Shown here in pieces: positions 51,859 through 64,000 of a stretch of DNA of 64,000 bases (the stretch's first letter is position 1; each line of letters opens with the position of its first letter). The stretch is from Drosophila miranda (taxonomy: Eukaryota; Arthropoda; Insecta; Diptera; Drosophilidae), in contig NW_022881603.1 of assembly GCF_003369915.1 (NCBI RefSeq), positions 53,751,771-53,815,770 on the forward strand, read 5' to 3'. The translations under genes were made by a program, and so were the position numbers. The notes under the pieces were generated by a model. The model searched no databases and was not told the origin of the DNA. It saw only the letters and a list, made by a program, of their open reading frames with translations.

Positions 51859-52380
51859 TCAGACATAGACCTCTCCTGTCTTGGCCTCGGGACTGTGTTT
51901 GGCGAGGGTTGAGGTAGCACTCGTGGCCGTTGCCGTTGCCGTGGCGCCGCTCTGGGCAGGGCGATCGTGCCACCGGATGAAGAGTTGTCCACTGTATCCA
52001 CTGTGGGGGCTCCTGCCGAACGCACCGAGGAGCGCACTGTGGGGTCCTGCAGGTTGAAGCTCAGACAGAAGCTGTTGTTCCGCTTCACGGACAGGAGGGC
52101 CGTGGTGGTGATGCCGCCGCCGCCGCCCGCACCCGGCCCCACGGTCATGCCGTTGCTGGAGCCACTGTTGCTGTAGCCGTCCTGCTCCTGGGCCAGGTCC
52201 ACGATGGACAGGGACGAGGGGAAGCGCTGAATGGAGAGCGAGACGGGGATCGTGGTGATGACGTCATTGGGCTCGTAGCCACTGGCCGTTGTCGTGATGG
52301 TCGGCAGCTGGGCGTTCGCCGCGATGGGAAGGATGCTCAGGGTCCCCGTGGGAATGGTGTCCCCGCCGCCGCTGCTGTGG
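51859..52380 (-). pseudogene. Cargo ORF 2, copy 3 (frameshifted near end)
   Basis: The minus-strand copy lacks 11 residues (PLNGSGNGNIS) in frame. It has a one-base deletion near 51955 (CCTGCCCAG against CCTGCCCCAG), which throws the last ~35 codons out of frame. The intron between the Mdr65-like exon and this ORF, together with the acceptor-like site and the first codons, is deleted, so the exon donor region runs straight into the ORF. Not functional as written. Confidence 0.55.
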
Positions 52381-52398
52381 CCATCGCCCGGTACTCAC

Positions 52399-52617
52399 TG
52401 CTGTGAACTCGCTGTAAATGATGACCACTGCGGGCAGGGTCAACGCCTTGACGCAGCACATGAGGAACCCAAAGAAGAGCCACGCGATCTCCCCGCAGGT
52501 GGAGAAGCGGAAGAGCTGCAGGAAGCCGATCGGCTGTGTGGGCTCCAGTCCTGCGGCCACCGGCGCCTCATCCAGGGACTTGCCATCGGTTGTCGTCGTG
52601 CCAGAAGCCTCGTCCAT
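52399..52617 (-). pseudogene. Mdr65: Mdr65-like first coding exon, copy 3
   Basis: The third copy is on the minus strand and has the same 73 residues. The donor GTGAGT follows at 52398-52393 but is now only a few bases from cargo ORF 2, because about 110 bp of intron are gone. The rest of the transporter is absent. Confidence 0.75.
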
Positions 52618-53214
52618 CTATCGGTACGACGAAGGACGGAGGAATAGTGTTACTCAAGCCAAGACCCGCGATTTATTCACAGACACGGACAGAGACAGAC
52701 GGCACGTAAAGGTTAATTAAAATACTGCCACACTCTCAGAGGCATGTATCTGTATCTGTGGCTGTGGCAAGGGTACAGCAGCTACTTTGTATCTTTTGCC
52801 ATAGTTCTCTCTCATTGACCCGCGGGGTTAACGAGTAATAGAATCTACCGTTTATTATTGGACATTCCAACGCCAATTTGGAGCGATTCGATTCGATTCC
52901 CTTTCCGAGGCCCGTACAGAAATCTGTGTGGCGCCATTCGCCCCTGCCCCCTCTCCTTGTCGTGGGATGGATGATCACCTTTTAATTGATTTTCAACACT
53001 TTGATCCTTCAGATACTGTATCTATGCACTGATTTCTGCAGAAGATCCGTTACTGCTCACTCGGACCGCCCAAGCGCGACTGCTGGAACACCGTCCGCGG
53101 AGCCACCCATTTATGTTGATTCCCCGATGTGGATGCTGGACAGAGTACTCGGGCTTGGGCATGAGTACTCGTGAGTGTATCGTATCAATCGCTCGCTTTG
53201 GGGTTCACAATTGA
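52618..53214 (-). other. 5' flank of Mdr65-like exon and cargo spacer, inverted
   Basis: Minus-strand copy of 23965-24477 and part of 31160-31240. It includes the GAATCGAATCG repeat and GAGTACTCG block. No gene is seen. Confidence 0.5.
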
Positions 53215-53911
53215 GGAGGCAGACTCTTGAGCCTCCTGCTGGTGCGCAGCACGAATGGTGCCGGCTGATTTGTACCGGCATTTCCTCCAGCGGGAACGAC
53301 TTCGGGAGCAGCTACGGGAGCGACTGCGGGAGCGACTCGACCGACTCGCCTTCATCGTCCGAGCCCCCGAGCATTACGCTGTCCAAAGTAGTGCGGGACG
53401 CCCGCAGTGTCATCATGTGCCGGGTGCTGCGTTCGCCCAAGGTGTTGCGCACCTTCAGGCAGCTCTTCTGCGACAGGATTCTTTTTTTTTCGCCCGTACC
53501 CAGGGCGAGGACGCGGCGTTGGCACTCGCCGAATGCCACGGCATGGCTGCTGGTGGGCCCGTCGTCCTCATTGCCGGGCCGTTCAAAAATCGTCTCGAGA
53601 CCGGTGGGCCTCGACTTTGCGATGGTCTGCGATGGCGCCTGAGAACCGGTGGTCGGCGTCAGGCTGGGCTTCTTGGCCAGGCGGCTGGGACTAAGACTGG
53701 GCCTGGCGGCGCTCTGGCTCTTGCTCTTGCAGGCGCGCGGCGGCATTTGGCACCGAACCATAGTCGCGGTTGCCACAGATCCTGTATCCCCCAGTATACT
53801 CCCGGCTGAAATGAGACGAAATGAGAAATGAGTTACGACTGTCCGATGGCCGCAGAACCGAGTACTTCCTTTACCTTTAGCTTTGCCTTCAAGTTTTTCC
53901 TTTGCAGGCAT
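53215..53911 (-). pseudogene. Cargo ORF 1, copy e (frameshifted, end altered)
   Basis: ATG at 53911 (MPAKEK rather than MPAKKK), 69-nt intron at 53806-53874, then intact coding to about 53338, where loss of one C (GACTCGACC for GACTCCGACC) shifts the frame and stops it at 53312. The last codons and stop of the normal C-terminus are deleted at 53215. Likely dead. Confidence 0.55.
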
Positions 53912-54167
53912 TTCTCGTATCTTTTTCCGGCTTTTCCGTCTCCTGGGTAAACCTTTCGACTTCTCAAACGAGCAACGAGCCTCTTTGGGTTGAGGGCTCT
54001 CAATGCTCCACAGGGGAGGGCTGAGAGGCTGGGGTGTGAGCCGCCAGCAACCAAGCGCGTTGCTTTATTAATATTTGTCTTAATTTAATTTATGTACATT
54101 TTTGTGTTTGTTTTACAATTCAACTTTAAACGACACTCAAACACACACTAGTACATTTGATGGCACA
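53912..54167 (-). promoter_or_regulatory. ORF1-element leader, inverted and shortened
   Basis: Minus-strand leader as at 39890-40240 but ending earlier, at GATGGCACA (about 54167), directly against RT element copy B. Confidence 0.5.
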
Positions 54168-55221
54168 CAGCCAGCAAACATCTGCTCCCAGCACGTGCCA
54201 ATATCAGCCTGTTTCAAAAGTCGCTGGAACGGTTGATCAATCTCAACACCGAGATTAGAATAGCGCAATACATTGATGACGTCGTTGACTTGTTTTTGGA
54301 CAATATACGGGTAGCAGCAGCAGCAGCAACAACACAACATCAACAGCAGCATCTAAACTCACATCGAAGATGGCCACAGCAGCGACAGCATCAACATCAG
54401 CAGCGGTCACAGCAACATCACCGGCACCATCACCTTAAGCTGGACGTGGCTACTAGCGAGCTGCTTTCCAACAAACAGCAGTGCAAGAGGATCTGGCTGG
54501 CGACTCGCACCATCGAAGCCAGACGAAACTACAGGGCGGCGCAAAATCGTCTTAATAAGGGGCTCACAATCCTGAAAAACAAAAATATCAACAAACTGCT
54601 CACAGGGATTGACAACAAAGACCGCTATCAAATGGAGAAACTTTGGAAACTGACCAGCACAATCAAAAGACAGCCGCAGCCAAACTGGCCACTGAGGCTG
54701 CCAACTATGACTGGAGGCAAGGCAAGTGTCTCGTGGACAAAGTCAACAGCCGAGACAGCCGATGCCTTTGCTACTCACCTGGAGGAGAGATTCAGCCCGA
54801 TACTATCCAATTCAGATGAAGAGCGGACCGCAATCAACAGAGAGCGTGAGCAGTCAAAACGGCAGAAGCAGCTACAACCAGACCAGGAAGTCAGGATTCC
54901 CTTCAGACCAGTCACACTGCCTGAGCTGATGCAGATTGTTGATGCATTGGAGCTGTCCAAATCAACTGGGGGCGACAAAATCAATAACAAACTGATTAAA
55001 AATTTGCCAAAAAAAGCGCTATTATATTTAATATTAATTTATAACTCCATTTTCAGACTGGGCCACTTTCCAAGTCAGTGGAAACATGCCCAGATTAAAA
55101 TGATTTTAAAGCCGGGCAAAAACACAGCCGACATGTGTTCCTACCGGCCAATCAGTCTATTATCTGGCCTTTCAAAGATCTTTGAAAAATTGCTGATGGC
55201 GAGATTGTTTGAGGTGGAGAC
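54168..55221 (+). pseudogene. TART-like ORF2, copy B, 5' part
   Basis: Matches copy A from about 40325 to 41365 with scattered substitutions. It holds the linker and the early RT fingers, up to FEKLLMARLFEVE, and is then cut by a rearrangement at about 55221 before motif A. Motifs A, B and C are therefore missing, so this copy cannot encode an active RT. Confidence 0.7.
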
Positions 55222-56037
55222 GATGACGAAGATGCCGGCCTGCGCAATACACGCACCGCTGCAGTCTCTCCGCACTTTGGCGTAGCAAGGCGTCGATTAT
55301 TGGGACGCCGCAATCCGGCCGCAGCAAGTCCAATGTCGCTGTGGTGGACATTGTCGTTGTACCTGGTAAATGTAAAAATGACATTAAAATTTGCAAAATT
55401 ATCCCCTCCACAGAGCAATATAAAACGGCACAAAACTCACCTGAAGCGTGTGCAATCACGCTTGCGACACCGGGCGACACCCCTAGTTGCTCCTCTGATC
55501 CTTCCTCATGGGCGTCACCACGGCATCCGGCCTCCAGAAGGGCTCCGCGGACGAGAGTCATCACGGCTGCCGGTTGGCCATGAGTTCAAATTCGGAAATG
55601 TTTGCGCTGCACACAAAGCGCATCCAAATCCGGGCAAAAATGTTTTTGCAGCACTTCATGGCCACCAGCTATCGTCCTCGCACACTCCCGGCCAAATCCT
55701 TGGCCGTCTGGCGTCCCACGACGGCGGCCTCATCTACTCCGCACGGCTATGTGCCCTATCCACGTGTCTGCTGCAACATACCTACACACGCGCACATCCA
55801 GCATCAAATAGTTGCGCAAAATGCATAATACGCTGCTCCCGACGAAGATGACGAATTATGCTGCACCAGTACCTGAAACTAGAATTAAATTAGATTAAAC
55901 TATTAATAATTGACCATTTTTCTCTAATACTTATCTTTGAGTAACCAAGTTTCTTTGTACTTACCACCTGTTTGTATAAATGTACGTCAATTGTTGCGAA
56001 TGTCAAAATAAGGCTGCCTGACTGATAGAATGTAAAC
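55222..56037 (+). repeat. Diverged RT-element 3' end replacing the catalytic core
   Basis: These 816 bp resemble the 3' part of copy A (about 43165-43990, ORF2 C-terminus and 3' UTR) but are clearly diverged, so they come from another subfamily. They replace the ~500 bp equivalent to 41366-41862. The insert ends GTAAACAG without an A tail. Confidence 0.6.
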
Positions 56038-58082
56038 AGCGGTACCTACAACACTTCTCTATATGGGCCAAGAAGTGGTGCATTAACATAAATGCAAAAA
56101 AAACCGGACATGTAATATTCACACTGAGGACAATTAGATCAACGGACTTAAGGCAAACGCCGACTATAAATGGACAGGCTGTGCCACTTGACAAATCACA
56201 CACATATCTGGGCATAAAAATGGACAAAAAACTCACCCTAAGCTCACACATCACGACGCTCTGCACAAAACTCCGATCAAGAGCGGCCAAACTTGAGTGG
56301 CTTGCTGGCCCAAAAAGCCGGCTGCCTAACGAAATCAAGGCTATCGTCATCAAGCAGCTCATCATGCCCATTTGGCAATATGGTCTTTCGGTTTGGGGCG
56401 CACTTACATCCGATTCCCAGCTGCGACGGGTGCAAAGCCTACAAAATAAAATCATTAGACGGGCAATGAAGGCGACAAGGTTCACCAGGAACGATGCCAT
56501 AAGGCAGACTCACAATCTAGACACAATTGACGAAGTGTTCCATGCGGCAAGTGGGCGCTTCGCCAACTCCTTGGCTTGCCATGTCAATCCGGAGGCTCGG
56601 AAACTATTACTGCAGCCGTATGAGCCACAGCGATTGCAGAGGCCTCGATATCTGCAACAGCTGCTCCAACACTTCCGCCCGCTGCAGCCTCAAAATCAGG
56701 ATCGGAGCAGCCATCAACAACAACATCCAGATCCGGCCATCTCCGAGGAATCGCTTCCAGCGCTGGTCCGTCTCGAAGAGGAGGAGCTGAAAAGAAAGAG
56801 ACAGGAGGAATCAGACGCCAGGCAATTAAGAAGAATCCAACAACAAAATATCATCAATCCGAACCCCGAAAGGTTCAACGGTTCGATGATAAATTGCTTC
56901 AGGAAACGATACCTCAGCGGCCAAACTCCCCAAGAAAGAATAGTGGCTCTTATCTTTGGCCAGCCACTATCTGTCCAAAGGATAATCCTGCCAGATTACG
57001 AGGGGGATCCCGATCCAGTGACGCAGCAGCATACCCAGCAGCAGACTCAGCAACAGACGCAGCAGCAGACTCAGCAACAGATGCAGCAGCAGACGCAGCA
57101 GCAGACGCAGCAGCAGACGCAGCAGCGGACCCAGCAGCAGACACAGCAGCGGACCCAGCAGCAGACACAGCAAATTCTGGCGAGCAGCAACCTGCAGACG
57201 TCACATTATCGTTGCCAGACACGGGCTGCAAGCAGCAGCTCACGCACCCTGGACGACAGCCATCGACGCAATCCGCAAGAGGCACTTCTGGACCACGGAC
57301 TGGAGCAAGTCCGACGGCGCCTTGAACGGGTGGTCGACGACGACGACGACGACGACGACGTCCAAATCATTACCGATGACGACGACGACGACGACGACGA
57401 CGTCCAAATCATCACCGATGTCCAATCCATCTCAGATGACGACGACCACAACAACGACGATGATGCCGGCCGGCACATTGCACACACCGCCACAGTCACT
57501 CCGCACTTTGGTGCAGCAAGGCGCCGATTATTGGGACGCCGCAATCCGACCGCAGCAAGTCTAATATTCCTGTGGTGGACATTGTCGTTGTACCTGGTAA
57601 ATGTAAAAATGACATTAAAATTTGCAAAATTATCCCCTCCACAGAGCAATTTAAAACGGCACAAAATTCACCTGAAGCGTGTACAAACACGCTTGCGACA
57701 CCGGGCGACACCCCTAGTTGCTCCTCTGATCCTTCCTCATGGGCGTCACCACGGCATCCGGCCTCCAGAAGAGCTCCGCGGACGAGAGTCATCACGGCTG
57801 CTGGTTGGCCATGAATGCAAATTTGGACACGCTTGCGCTGCACACATGGCGCATCCGAATCCACGCAGGGGTGGTTTTCCTGCACTTCATGGCTGCTGGC
57901 AACCATCGCCACACAAATTTCGCCGAATCCCGGGCCACCTGGAGGACCACGGCGATCGCTCCATCCACTCTGCACGGCGCTGTGCATTGTCTACGTCTCC
58001 TGCCGCACCTTACACACGCGCTCATCCAGCGCCGTACGGTTGCGCACCGTGCCAAACACACTGCTCCAGACGACGACGATGA
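56038..58082 (+). pseudogene. TART-like ORF2, copy B, 3' part
   Basis: Resumes just after the position of the YADD motif (equivalent to 41863 in copy A) and stays open to the stop at 58080, covering the thumb and C-terminal extension. The TQQ repeat is much longer than in A (57024-57170) and the Asp tracts before VQIITD are expanded (57340-57415). Without the catalytic core it is inactive. Confidence 0.7.
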
Positions 58083-58470
58083 TCCAGTACCTGCAAATAG
58101 AAATAAAATATAATTAAATTAGATTAAAATCTAAATAATTGTTCAAATATTGTCAATACTTATCTGTTTGTGACCACTTGCTGATTTATGTACGTTAATC
58201 CTGTGATTGACACATAAGGGCTGCCAGACCATTAGTTTCATGCTATAATGTTAATGTTAATGTAATGCTAATGTCAATGTAAGTTAATGTTAACAGCCCG
58301 CCAATTTTAAAATCGCATTTTTGTTGTAAGTTAAGCTTAAATGTAAATTGCCATGTCCTAGGTAATAAGAAAAAGCTGGAAATAAACTCCGTCAGTAGCA
58401 AAACTGGCGGGCGAGTGTGCGCAACGTAGGCGTGCACTTGCATCAAAATTAGCTCGAAAAAAAAAAAAAA
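58083..58470 (+). other. 3' UTR and A14 junction of RT element, copy B
   Basis: Same as 43789-44174, with A14 at 58457-58470 instead of A12, followed by the identical ORF1 truncation point. Confidence 0.6.
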
Positions 58471-59061
58471 CAGACGCCTGCTGCCTCTGGCCCACGCACT
58501 GGGCGACGACGTCCAGAGCAGCCATTGAGCCGTTCCCAGGCACCACAACAGCAGCAGCTACAGCAGCTGCAACAGCAGCCGCAGCGCGAACAACAACAGC
58601 GACAGCAGCAGCAGCAGCAGTTTGCCAACAACCGCTCCCGGCAGAAGATGCAGCCGAAACGCCAATCTTTCGAGGGATCCTGCAGCCAGGCACTGTTGGA
58701 GAATACGCAGAGGATGACGCGATTGGAAAAGAGGCTGGAAGGGACGATGTCACTACTCACCTCGCTCATCCAATTCCAGGCAGTGACGGCAACTCCAGCA
58801 GTTGCAGTTACATCGGAAAATCCACCAACAATGGCAGCAGCAACAGTGGTTGCCCCAGCTCCAGCAGCCAGGCGGTCAAAGAAACCACCACGATCACAGC
58901 CACCACAAAAAACGTTAGGGCCAACGCCAGCCGCCATTCCAGAGACGGATCCTGAAATGGATGAAGAAAATGATGACGATGAGATGTGGACAGATGACGA
59001 CTCCATGGATGACATGAGGTACCATCTTGACCACCAGATATCCTGGAACGCTGTGTACTAA
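58471..59061 (+). pseudogene. ORF1 C-terminal fragment, duplicate
   Basis: Same 5' breakpoint as the fragment at 44175. The Gln-rich and coiled-coil segments and the acidic end are in frame, with a short deletion before the last codons, to the stop at 59059. Confidence 0.65.
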
Positions 59062-60748
59062 TTGGACACATCTCTGCCACTGCATTGGATTAAATGACAA
59101 ATGCATATCACTCGCATGCCACAACAAAAATGAACAACGGACGCTGCCGCCATCAAAGCATTCAGAGTGCCATGTGTACCTGGAATGGAAATACACACAC
59201 ACACACAAACATCCATTACACTTGGGCGGCCGGACCTGTGCCGTTCGAGTTATGTGTGTCGTGTCCGCCATCGTCCTTAGTTCGTGGCCGGATCCAGTGC
59301 CATGGCATTCAGAGTGCCCTATGGTCCTGGAAAAGGAACAAAATCCATCAGCCACACATACGAAAAAAAAGGGCTCTCAAAATACTTACCGCCAGCCATT
59401 CAGACACACACACACAAACACTTGGGCGGCCGGACCTGTGCCGTTCGTGTTATGTGTGTCGTTGTCCGCCATTGCCCACAGCTGGTGGCCGGACCAGTGC
59501 CACTCGCTCTACATTAGGGCCACAATTGCCGACGCACACACACACTCACATCCATTTCACTTTGACGGCCGGACCCGTGTCGCCACAGTAAAATGTGTGC
59601 CATCTACTCCTGGCTCCCAGCTGGTGGCCGGACCAGTGCCACTCGCTCTACATTAGGGCCACAATTGCCGACGCACACACACACTCACATCCATTTCACT
59701 TTGGCGGCCGGACCCGTGTCGCCACAGTAATATGTGTGCCGTCTACTCCTGGCTCCCAGCTGGTGGCCGGACCAGTGCCACTGGTTCTCCAAGAGGGCAG
59801 CCACAGCCACAACGACGACGACGAGGTGCTAATTGCACCTACTTCTGACGACTTCGGATGACGCCAATTTCGACGACCAGGAGGGACGACGAGGTCGGCC
59901 GGTATGCAACGCAATGTCTTTACAAGCATTGTGTTTTGCTATGCCGGCCGATGCTCCGCTGCTTCTTGTCTTCCCTGTAATTATAGAAAAAAAGATATAG
60001 ACATTATTTTAAATTGTTATGTTTATTGTAATATTGTAAACGTAAATCAATTGTACCTGTATTGTCTCGTCTTTGTTCCAGTGTAGTATCTCTTTTATTA
60101 CCTGTTTTACCTGTTTTTCCGTCGTCTTCACTCCAGTCTACTACTTATCTGTATCGTTATTTCTGCAAGTGCTTGTCTCTTTTTTTTATTTTCCACGCAA
60201 AGCACCTGCATTGTTTACCTTTTCTCTTTATCTATTCCTCAATTGACTACGTGTTGCAACACTGCACTTTCTGAATTTTCGATCTCATTTCTTTAACCCC
60301 TTCTTCCCCCCCCCCCCCCCCCCCATTGTTATTTTCGTAATTAGTGCGGTTCTCCGACACCCCACTACAAAAATATTACAATCTGTGATAAAAATCTTCG
60401 GCGGCAACGGTGCTGACAATTGATTATCGGTTTCAAATCGACTTTCAAATCAGCATCAGTTGCTGCCTCACCACCATCACTACGGCCTAAAATGCTAGTC
60501 TTCGCATAAAACAATTACGCCCCCTATAAACTGCCCGCCCACATGTACATGCTACATTCCTAGTCGTCTGCCCTAAGCAGGCGGCAAGGGTAGTAGAGGG
60601 ACTGAAGACCACACACCGCATTACAGCCAACAAAACATCTAGTTGACGAACTCACAGGGATTGCAAATCAAATTTTTAAGTTAGGGGGAATTACAAAGGG
60701 AAGAGACAGCATACTTTTGAGCGTGGCCCCACTTTACTTTCTTGACTC
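59062..60748 (+). repeat. ORF1-element 3' UTR, repeats and tail, duplicate
   Basis: Matches 44743-46550, with one fewer repeat module and an expanded C18 tract at 60306-60324. Confidence 0.7.
59327..59389 (-). other. Candidate antisense intron in 3' UTR (copy 6)
   Basis: GTAAGT donor and TTTTCCAG acceptor on the minus strand, 63 nt. Confidence 0.45.
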
Positions 60749-61000
60749 ACACCACACACACACACACACACACTTGACACACTGTTACACACACTTGACG
60801 AGTCCCCCCTCCCCCCTCTTGACAATTCGTACTTTTGGAGCCTTTTGCCCCGATCGTGGATTGGTCTCGAGTCTGGAACTCTGTCCAAAGGAAAAGTCGT
60901 GTCGTGAACGTTGTGGAGTCGAGACGTGTTCGAGGTTTAGTTTAGTCCCTCCGTCAAAGTGCCGAATATTTTGTGTCTCTCTCTTTTTCCCTTTTTCCCA
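60749..61000 (+). promoter_or_regulatory. ORF1-element leader, truncated
   Basis: CA microsatellite at 60752-60772 and the leader to the T/C-rich tract at about 60995. The rest of the leader and the ORF1 N-terminus are deleted (about 745 bp relative to 46800-47545). Confidence 0.5.
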
Positions 61001-63770
61001 ACAGCTGGGCGGCGATTCCCAATCTCAACAGCCAGGAGCAGTTCCAGATCGGCGACTGGGTGGAGGCGGTCCATACCCAGGAACGCCAGCAGCAGCAGCA
61101 GACCATTAGCAGCAGCAGCGGTAGTCGCCGGCTTGAGGCATTGGCGGCGTCGGCAGCGGCAGCGGCGTCAGCCAAAGCACCGCAATGTCAAGCCAAGCCA
61201 AGCCAAGCGGTACCAAGCGCGCCAATAATTCCGCTTCCCACACTCCAACACACACAGACACGTATCGATGCACCGTATGCCGATGCATCGTGTGGAGAGA
61301 GCCGGAAACAGCAAGGAGCGAGAGAAGGCGCAAAGAGAGAGTGGTAACGACCTCGTACCAGAGACAGTACGAGAGGGCACTCGAGCAGCCTCTGCACGAA
61401 CAGCAGCCAACAAAAGATTCGTGTTCGAGTGCGAGTTCGAACTCGGTTCCAAATGCAATGCACACAGCCAATACCACAACCACAACCACAAATACAATGA
61501 TGACATACATCAGCACACAAACAGCGACATCAAACACAAAAACGACAACTACAATTACGTCGGCAGCCAGACGACGATGCCTGCTAACAGCAATGTTAAC
61601 AGGCGGACCCCCCCCACCACCGCCGCCAGAGGAACATCAGCAGCAGCAAACACATCAACAACAACAACATCAGCCAACGGCAACAAACACAGCCAATACC
61701 GATGATATCCCATCCACCTCTGCTGCAGCAGCGGCCCGTTCGCCACTGAAGCGCGTCCGCGCCGAGGTTGATGATGATGACGATGATGACAGTGATGTTA
61801 TGGTTGTTGAGTTTGATGACGATGATGACGACGACAATTTGGATGCCAATCATGCATCGGCCAAACGACGACTCCGGGAAAGTACCAACCAACAGGCAAG
61901 CAAATCCCATATCCCCCAAATTCAAAACCATCCCCATCATCACCAACAATCAAACCAGCAACAACATCAGCGGACAATTACACAAAATGCCCCTGCCCCC
62001 GCCCCGCCCCCGCCCCAACCCCTGCCCCTGCCACTGCCAATGCTCCACTAGCTCTACCTCACTCACCTGCAAATGCAACTAGTAGTTGCGGCACAGGAAC
62101 CCACAGCAGCAGCAGCGGCGGCGGCGTTGGGCTGCTCCAGCTGCCCTCTCTGAGTATGCCCAATGCCAGACAAATTCGGATGCTGCAGCGACAGCACCAA
62201 CCAACGACAATTATTCCCCCCCCCCCCATCATTCTGCCAGCTGTCCCCGACATTATGCCCATTCTGGACAAGCTGCAGAATGACCCGAGGGTGGGCAACA
62301 GTAGCTATCACACCAAGCTCATCAGCCGCAATGGTGTCCGTATCCAGGCCCGCGACATGGCTACCAGGGATGCCATCATGGCAATCCTGGGCGATGGCGG
62401 CGGCAACGAGGCGATGACTGGCCACTACACACTAGCACAAGAGTGACCGTGGGCTACGGATCGTCGTGCGAGATCTCCACCACTCCACAAGCACCCAACT
62501 AATAACAAATCAGATGGCCGAACTGGGCTATTCAGTTAAATTTATTAGAGCCATTAAAGCGAGATCCGATGGACAGCCACTAGACCAGTTCGAGTTGGAG
62601 ATAGCCCCCAAGCTGGATGAAAGCCACCACGATGTCCTCCAATTAACCCAGCTGGGCAACCAGTTGGTGATCGTTGAGAGGCAGGCCAAGCCGGTGGACC
62701 CAGCCCAGTGCCACAGATGTCAGGCTTTTGGGCACACCCGCACCTTACTGCAGGCGTTCATTCGTCTGTATGAAGTGTGCGGTGCCCACGCGTCCACGGC
62801 ATGTGCCAAGCCAAGGGCAGACGCCCCTAAATGCGCCAATTGCCAGGGCGCCCACATCAGCGCCTACAAGGGATGTCCGGCATTCAAGGCAGCAAGGGGC
62901 CGCCTTCTGTCGCACCGAGTGGCCATGCAGGAGTTGCGTCGCAAGCGCAGCTCGCTTCTGCAGCCATTGCCAGAGCAGCAGCCACCAGCAAAAACAACAC
63001 CAGAACATCCAGGGCGCCGACAGCAGCAGCAGCAACACAGCCAGCTCAAACGCCAGCCAATCCCTGGCGCGGACAGCAGCAGCAGCAGGCAGCATGGACG
63101 CCACTCAATGTCTCCTCTCCTGGGCGACGAAGAGGACAACAACATCAGCAGAAGCAGAAGCAGCAGCAGCCATTCAGACAAAAAAACAGACGCCTGCTGC
63201 CTCTGGCCCACGCACTGGGCGACGACGTCCAGAGCAGCCATTGAGCCGTTCCCAGGCACCACAACAGCAGCAGCTACAGCAGCTGCAACAGCAGCCGCAG
63301 CTGCGAACAAACAACAGCGACAGCAAGCACGCAGCAGCGCAGTTTGCAACAACCGCTCCCGGCAGAAGATGCAGCCGAAACGCCAATCTTTCGAGGGATC
63401 CTGCAGCCAGGCACTGTTGGAGAATACGCAGAGGATGACGCGATTGGAAAAGAGGCTGGAAGTGACGATGTCACTACTCACCTCGCTCATCCAATCCCAG
63501 GCAGTGACGGCAACTCCAGCAGTTGCAGAAACATCGGAAAATCCACCAACAATGGCAGCAGCAACAGTGGTTGCCCCAGCTCCAGCAGCCATCACCACCA
63601 CGATCACAGCCACCACAAAAAACGTTAGGGCCAACGCCAGCCGCCATTCCAGAGACGGATCCTGAAATGGATGAAGAAAATGATGACGATGAGATGTGGA
63701 CAGATGACGACTCCATGATGACATGAGGTACCATCTTGACAACCAGATATCCTGGAACGCTGTGTACTAA
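61001..63770 (+). pseudogene. ORF1 (gag-like), N-terminally deleted and frameshifted
   Basis: Starts within ORF1 at the NSWAAIPNL segment (residue ~115 of the long copy) and ends with the usual NAVY codons and stop at 63768. Several frame changes are visible, for example near 61344, in the Ala/Pro repeat near 62005-62050, at the C tract 62216-62226, in the first zinc knuckle at 62745 (CACCTTACTGCAGG), and near 63715. Zinc knuckles lie at about 62707-62880. Dead copy. Confidence 0.75.
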
Positions 63771-64000
63771 TTGGACACATCTCTGCCACTGCATTGGATT
63801 AAATGACAAATGCATATCACTCGCATGCCACAACAAAAATGAACAACGGACGCTGCCGCCATCAAAGCATTCAGAGTGCCATGTGTACCTGGAATGGAAA
63901 TACACACACACACAAACATCCATTACACTTGGGCGGCCGGACCTGTGCCGTTCGAGTTATGTGTGTCGTGTCCGCCATCGTCCTTAGTTCGTGGCCGGAT
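63771..64000 (+). repeat. ORF1-element 3' UTR, cut by window end
   Basis: Start of the 3' UTR with the first GGCCGGACC and GGCCGGATC motifs. The candidate antisense intron lies beyond the window. Confidence 0.7.

Overview
The window looks like repeat-rich Drosophila DNA. It holds no intact single-copy gene, rRNA or tRNA that I can see. It is a mosaic of non-LTR retrotransposons of the telomere-maintaining (HeT-A/TART-like, Jockey-clade) type, host-gene fragments, satellite-like arrays, and three later insertions (an R1-clade element, a Ty3/gypsy LTR element, a DINE-1-like element). The Mdr65-like exon, the gag/RT families and the DINE-1/SGM/ISY-like insertion suggest a Drosophila species, possibly of the obscura group. 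The species is inferred, not proven.

Layout. 1-9.85 kb, minus strand: an ORF1-only telomere-type element (3' UTR with GGCCGGACC repeats, a decayed gag-like ORF1, a 5' leader) split by an R1-clade element with an open ORF2 (4.69-9.39 kb). 9.85-34.0 kb, plus strand: tandem cassettes of about 5.1-6 kb. Each contains the ORF1-element leader, a host-like cargo ORF (start MPAKKK), an Mdr65-like first exon, a second unrecognised host-like ORF, 88-bp repeats made from a gag zinc-knuckle fragment, a 111-bp (37-codon) satellite, then the ORF1-element 3' UTR. A 9.7-kb LTR retrotransposon with perfect TSDs (10,899-20,630) and a DINE-1-like insertion (28.7-29.6 kb) interrupt this part. 34.0-40.2 kb: the same modules inverted. 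40.2-64.0 kb: an RT-bearing TART-like element (endonuclease domain missing) whose A-tail abuts a 5'-truncated ORF1 element, then a leader, a full-length ORF1 and its 3' UTR, then an inverted cargo cassette. The RT-to-ORF1 block then recurs about 14.3 kb further on, as a segmental duplicate with a rearranged RT.

The most interesting theme is that host DNA (still carrying introns and flanks) lies between the leader and the 3' UTR of a telomere-type element, where gag normally sits, and this chimera has been amplified in tandem. Shared breakpoints show that much of the copy number came from DNA-level duplication. A(n)-to-truncated-5'-end joins resemble sequential transposition onto a chromosome end. 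Nonsense codons, inversions and foreign insertions argue that the region is now subtelomeric, Y-linked or otherwise heterochromatic, not a live terminus.
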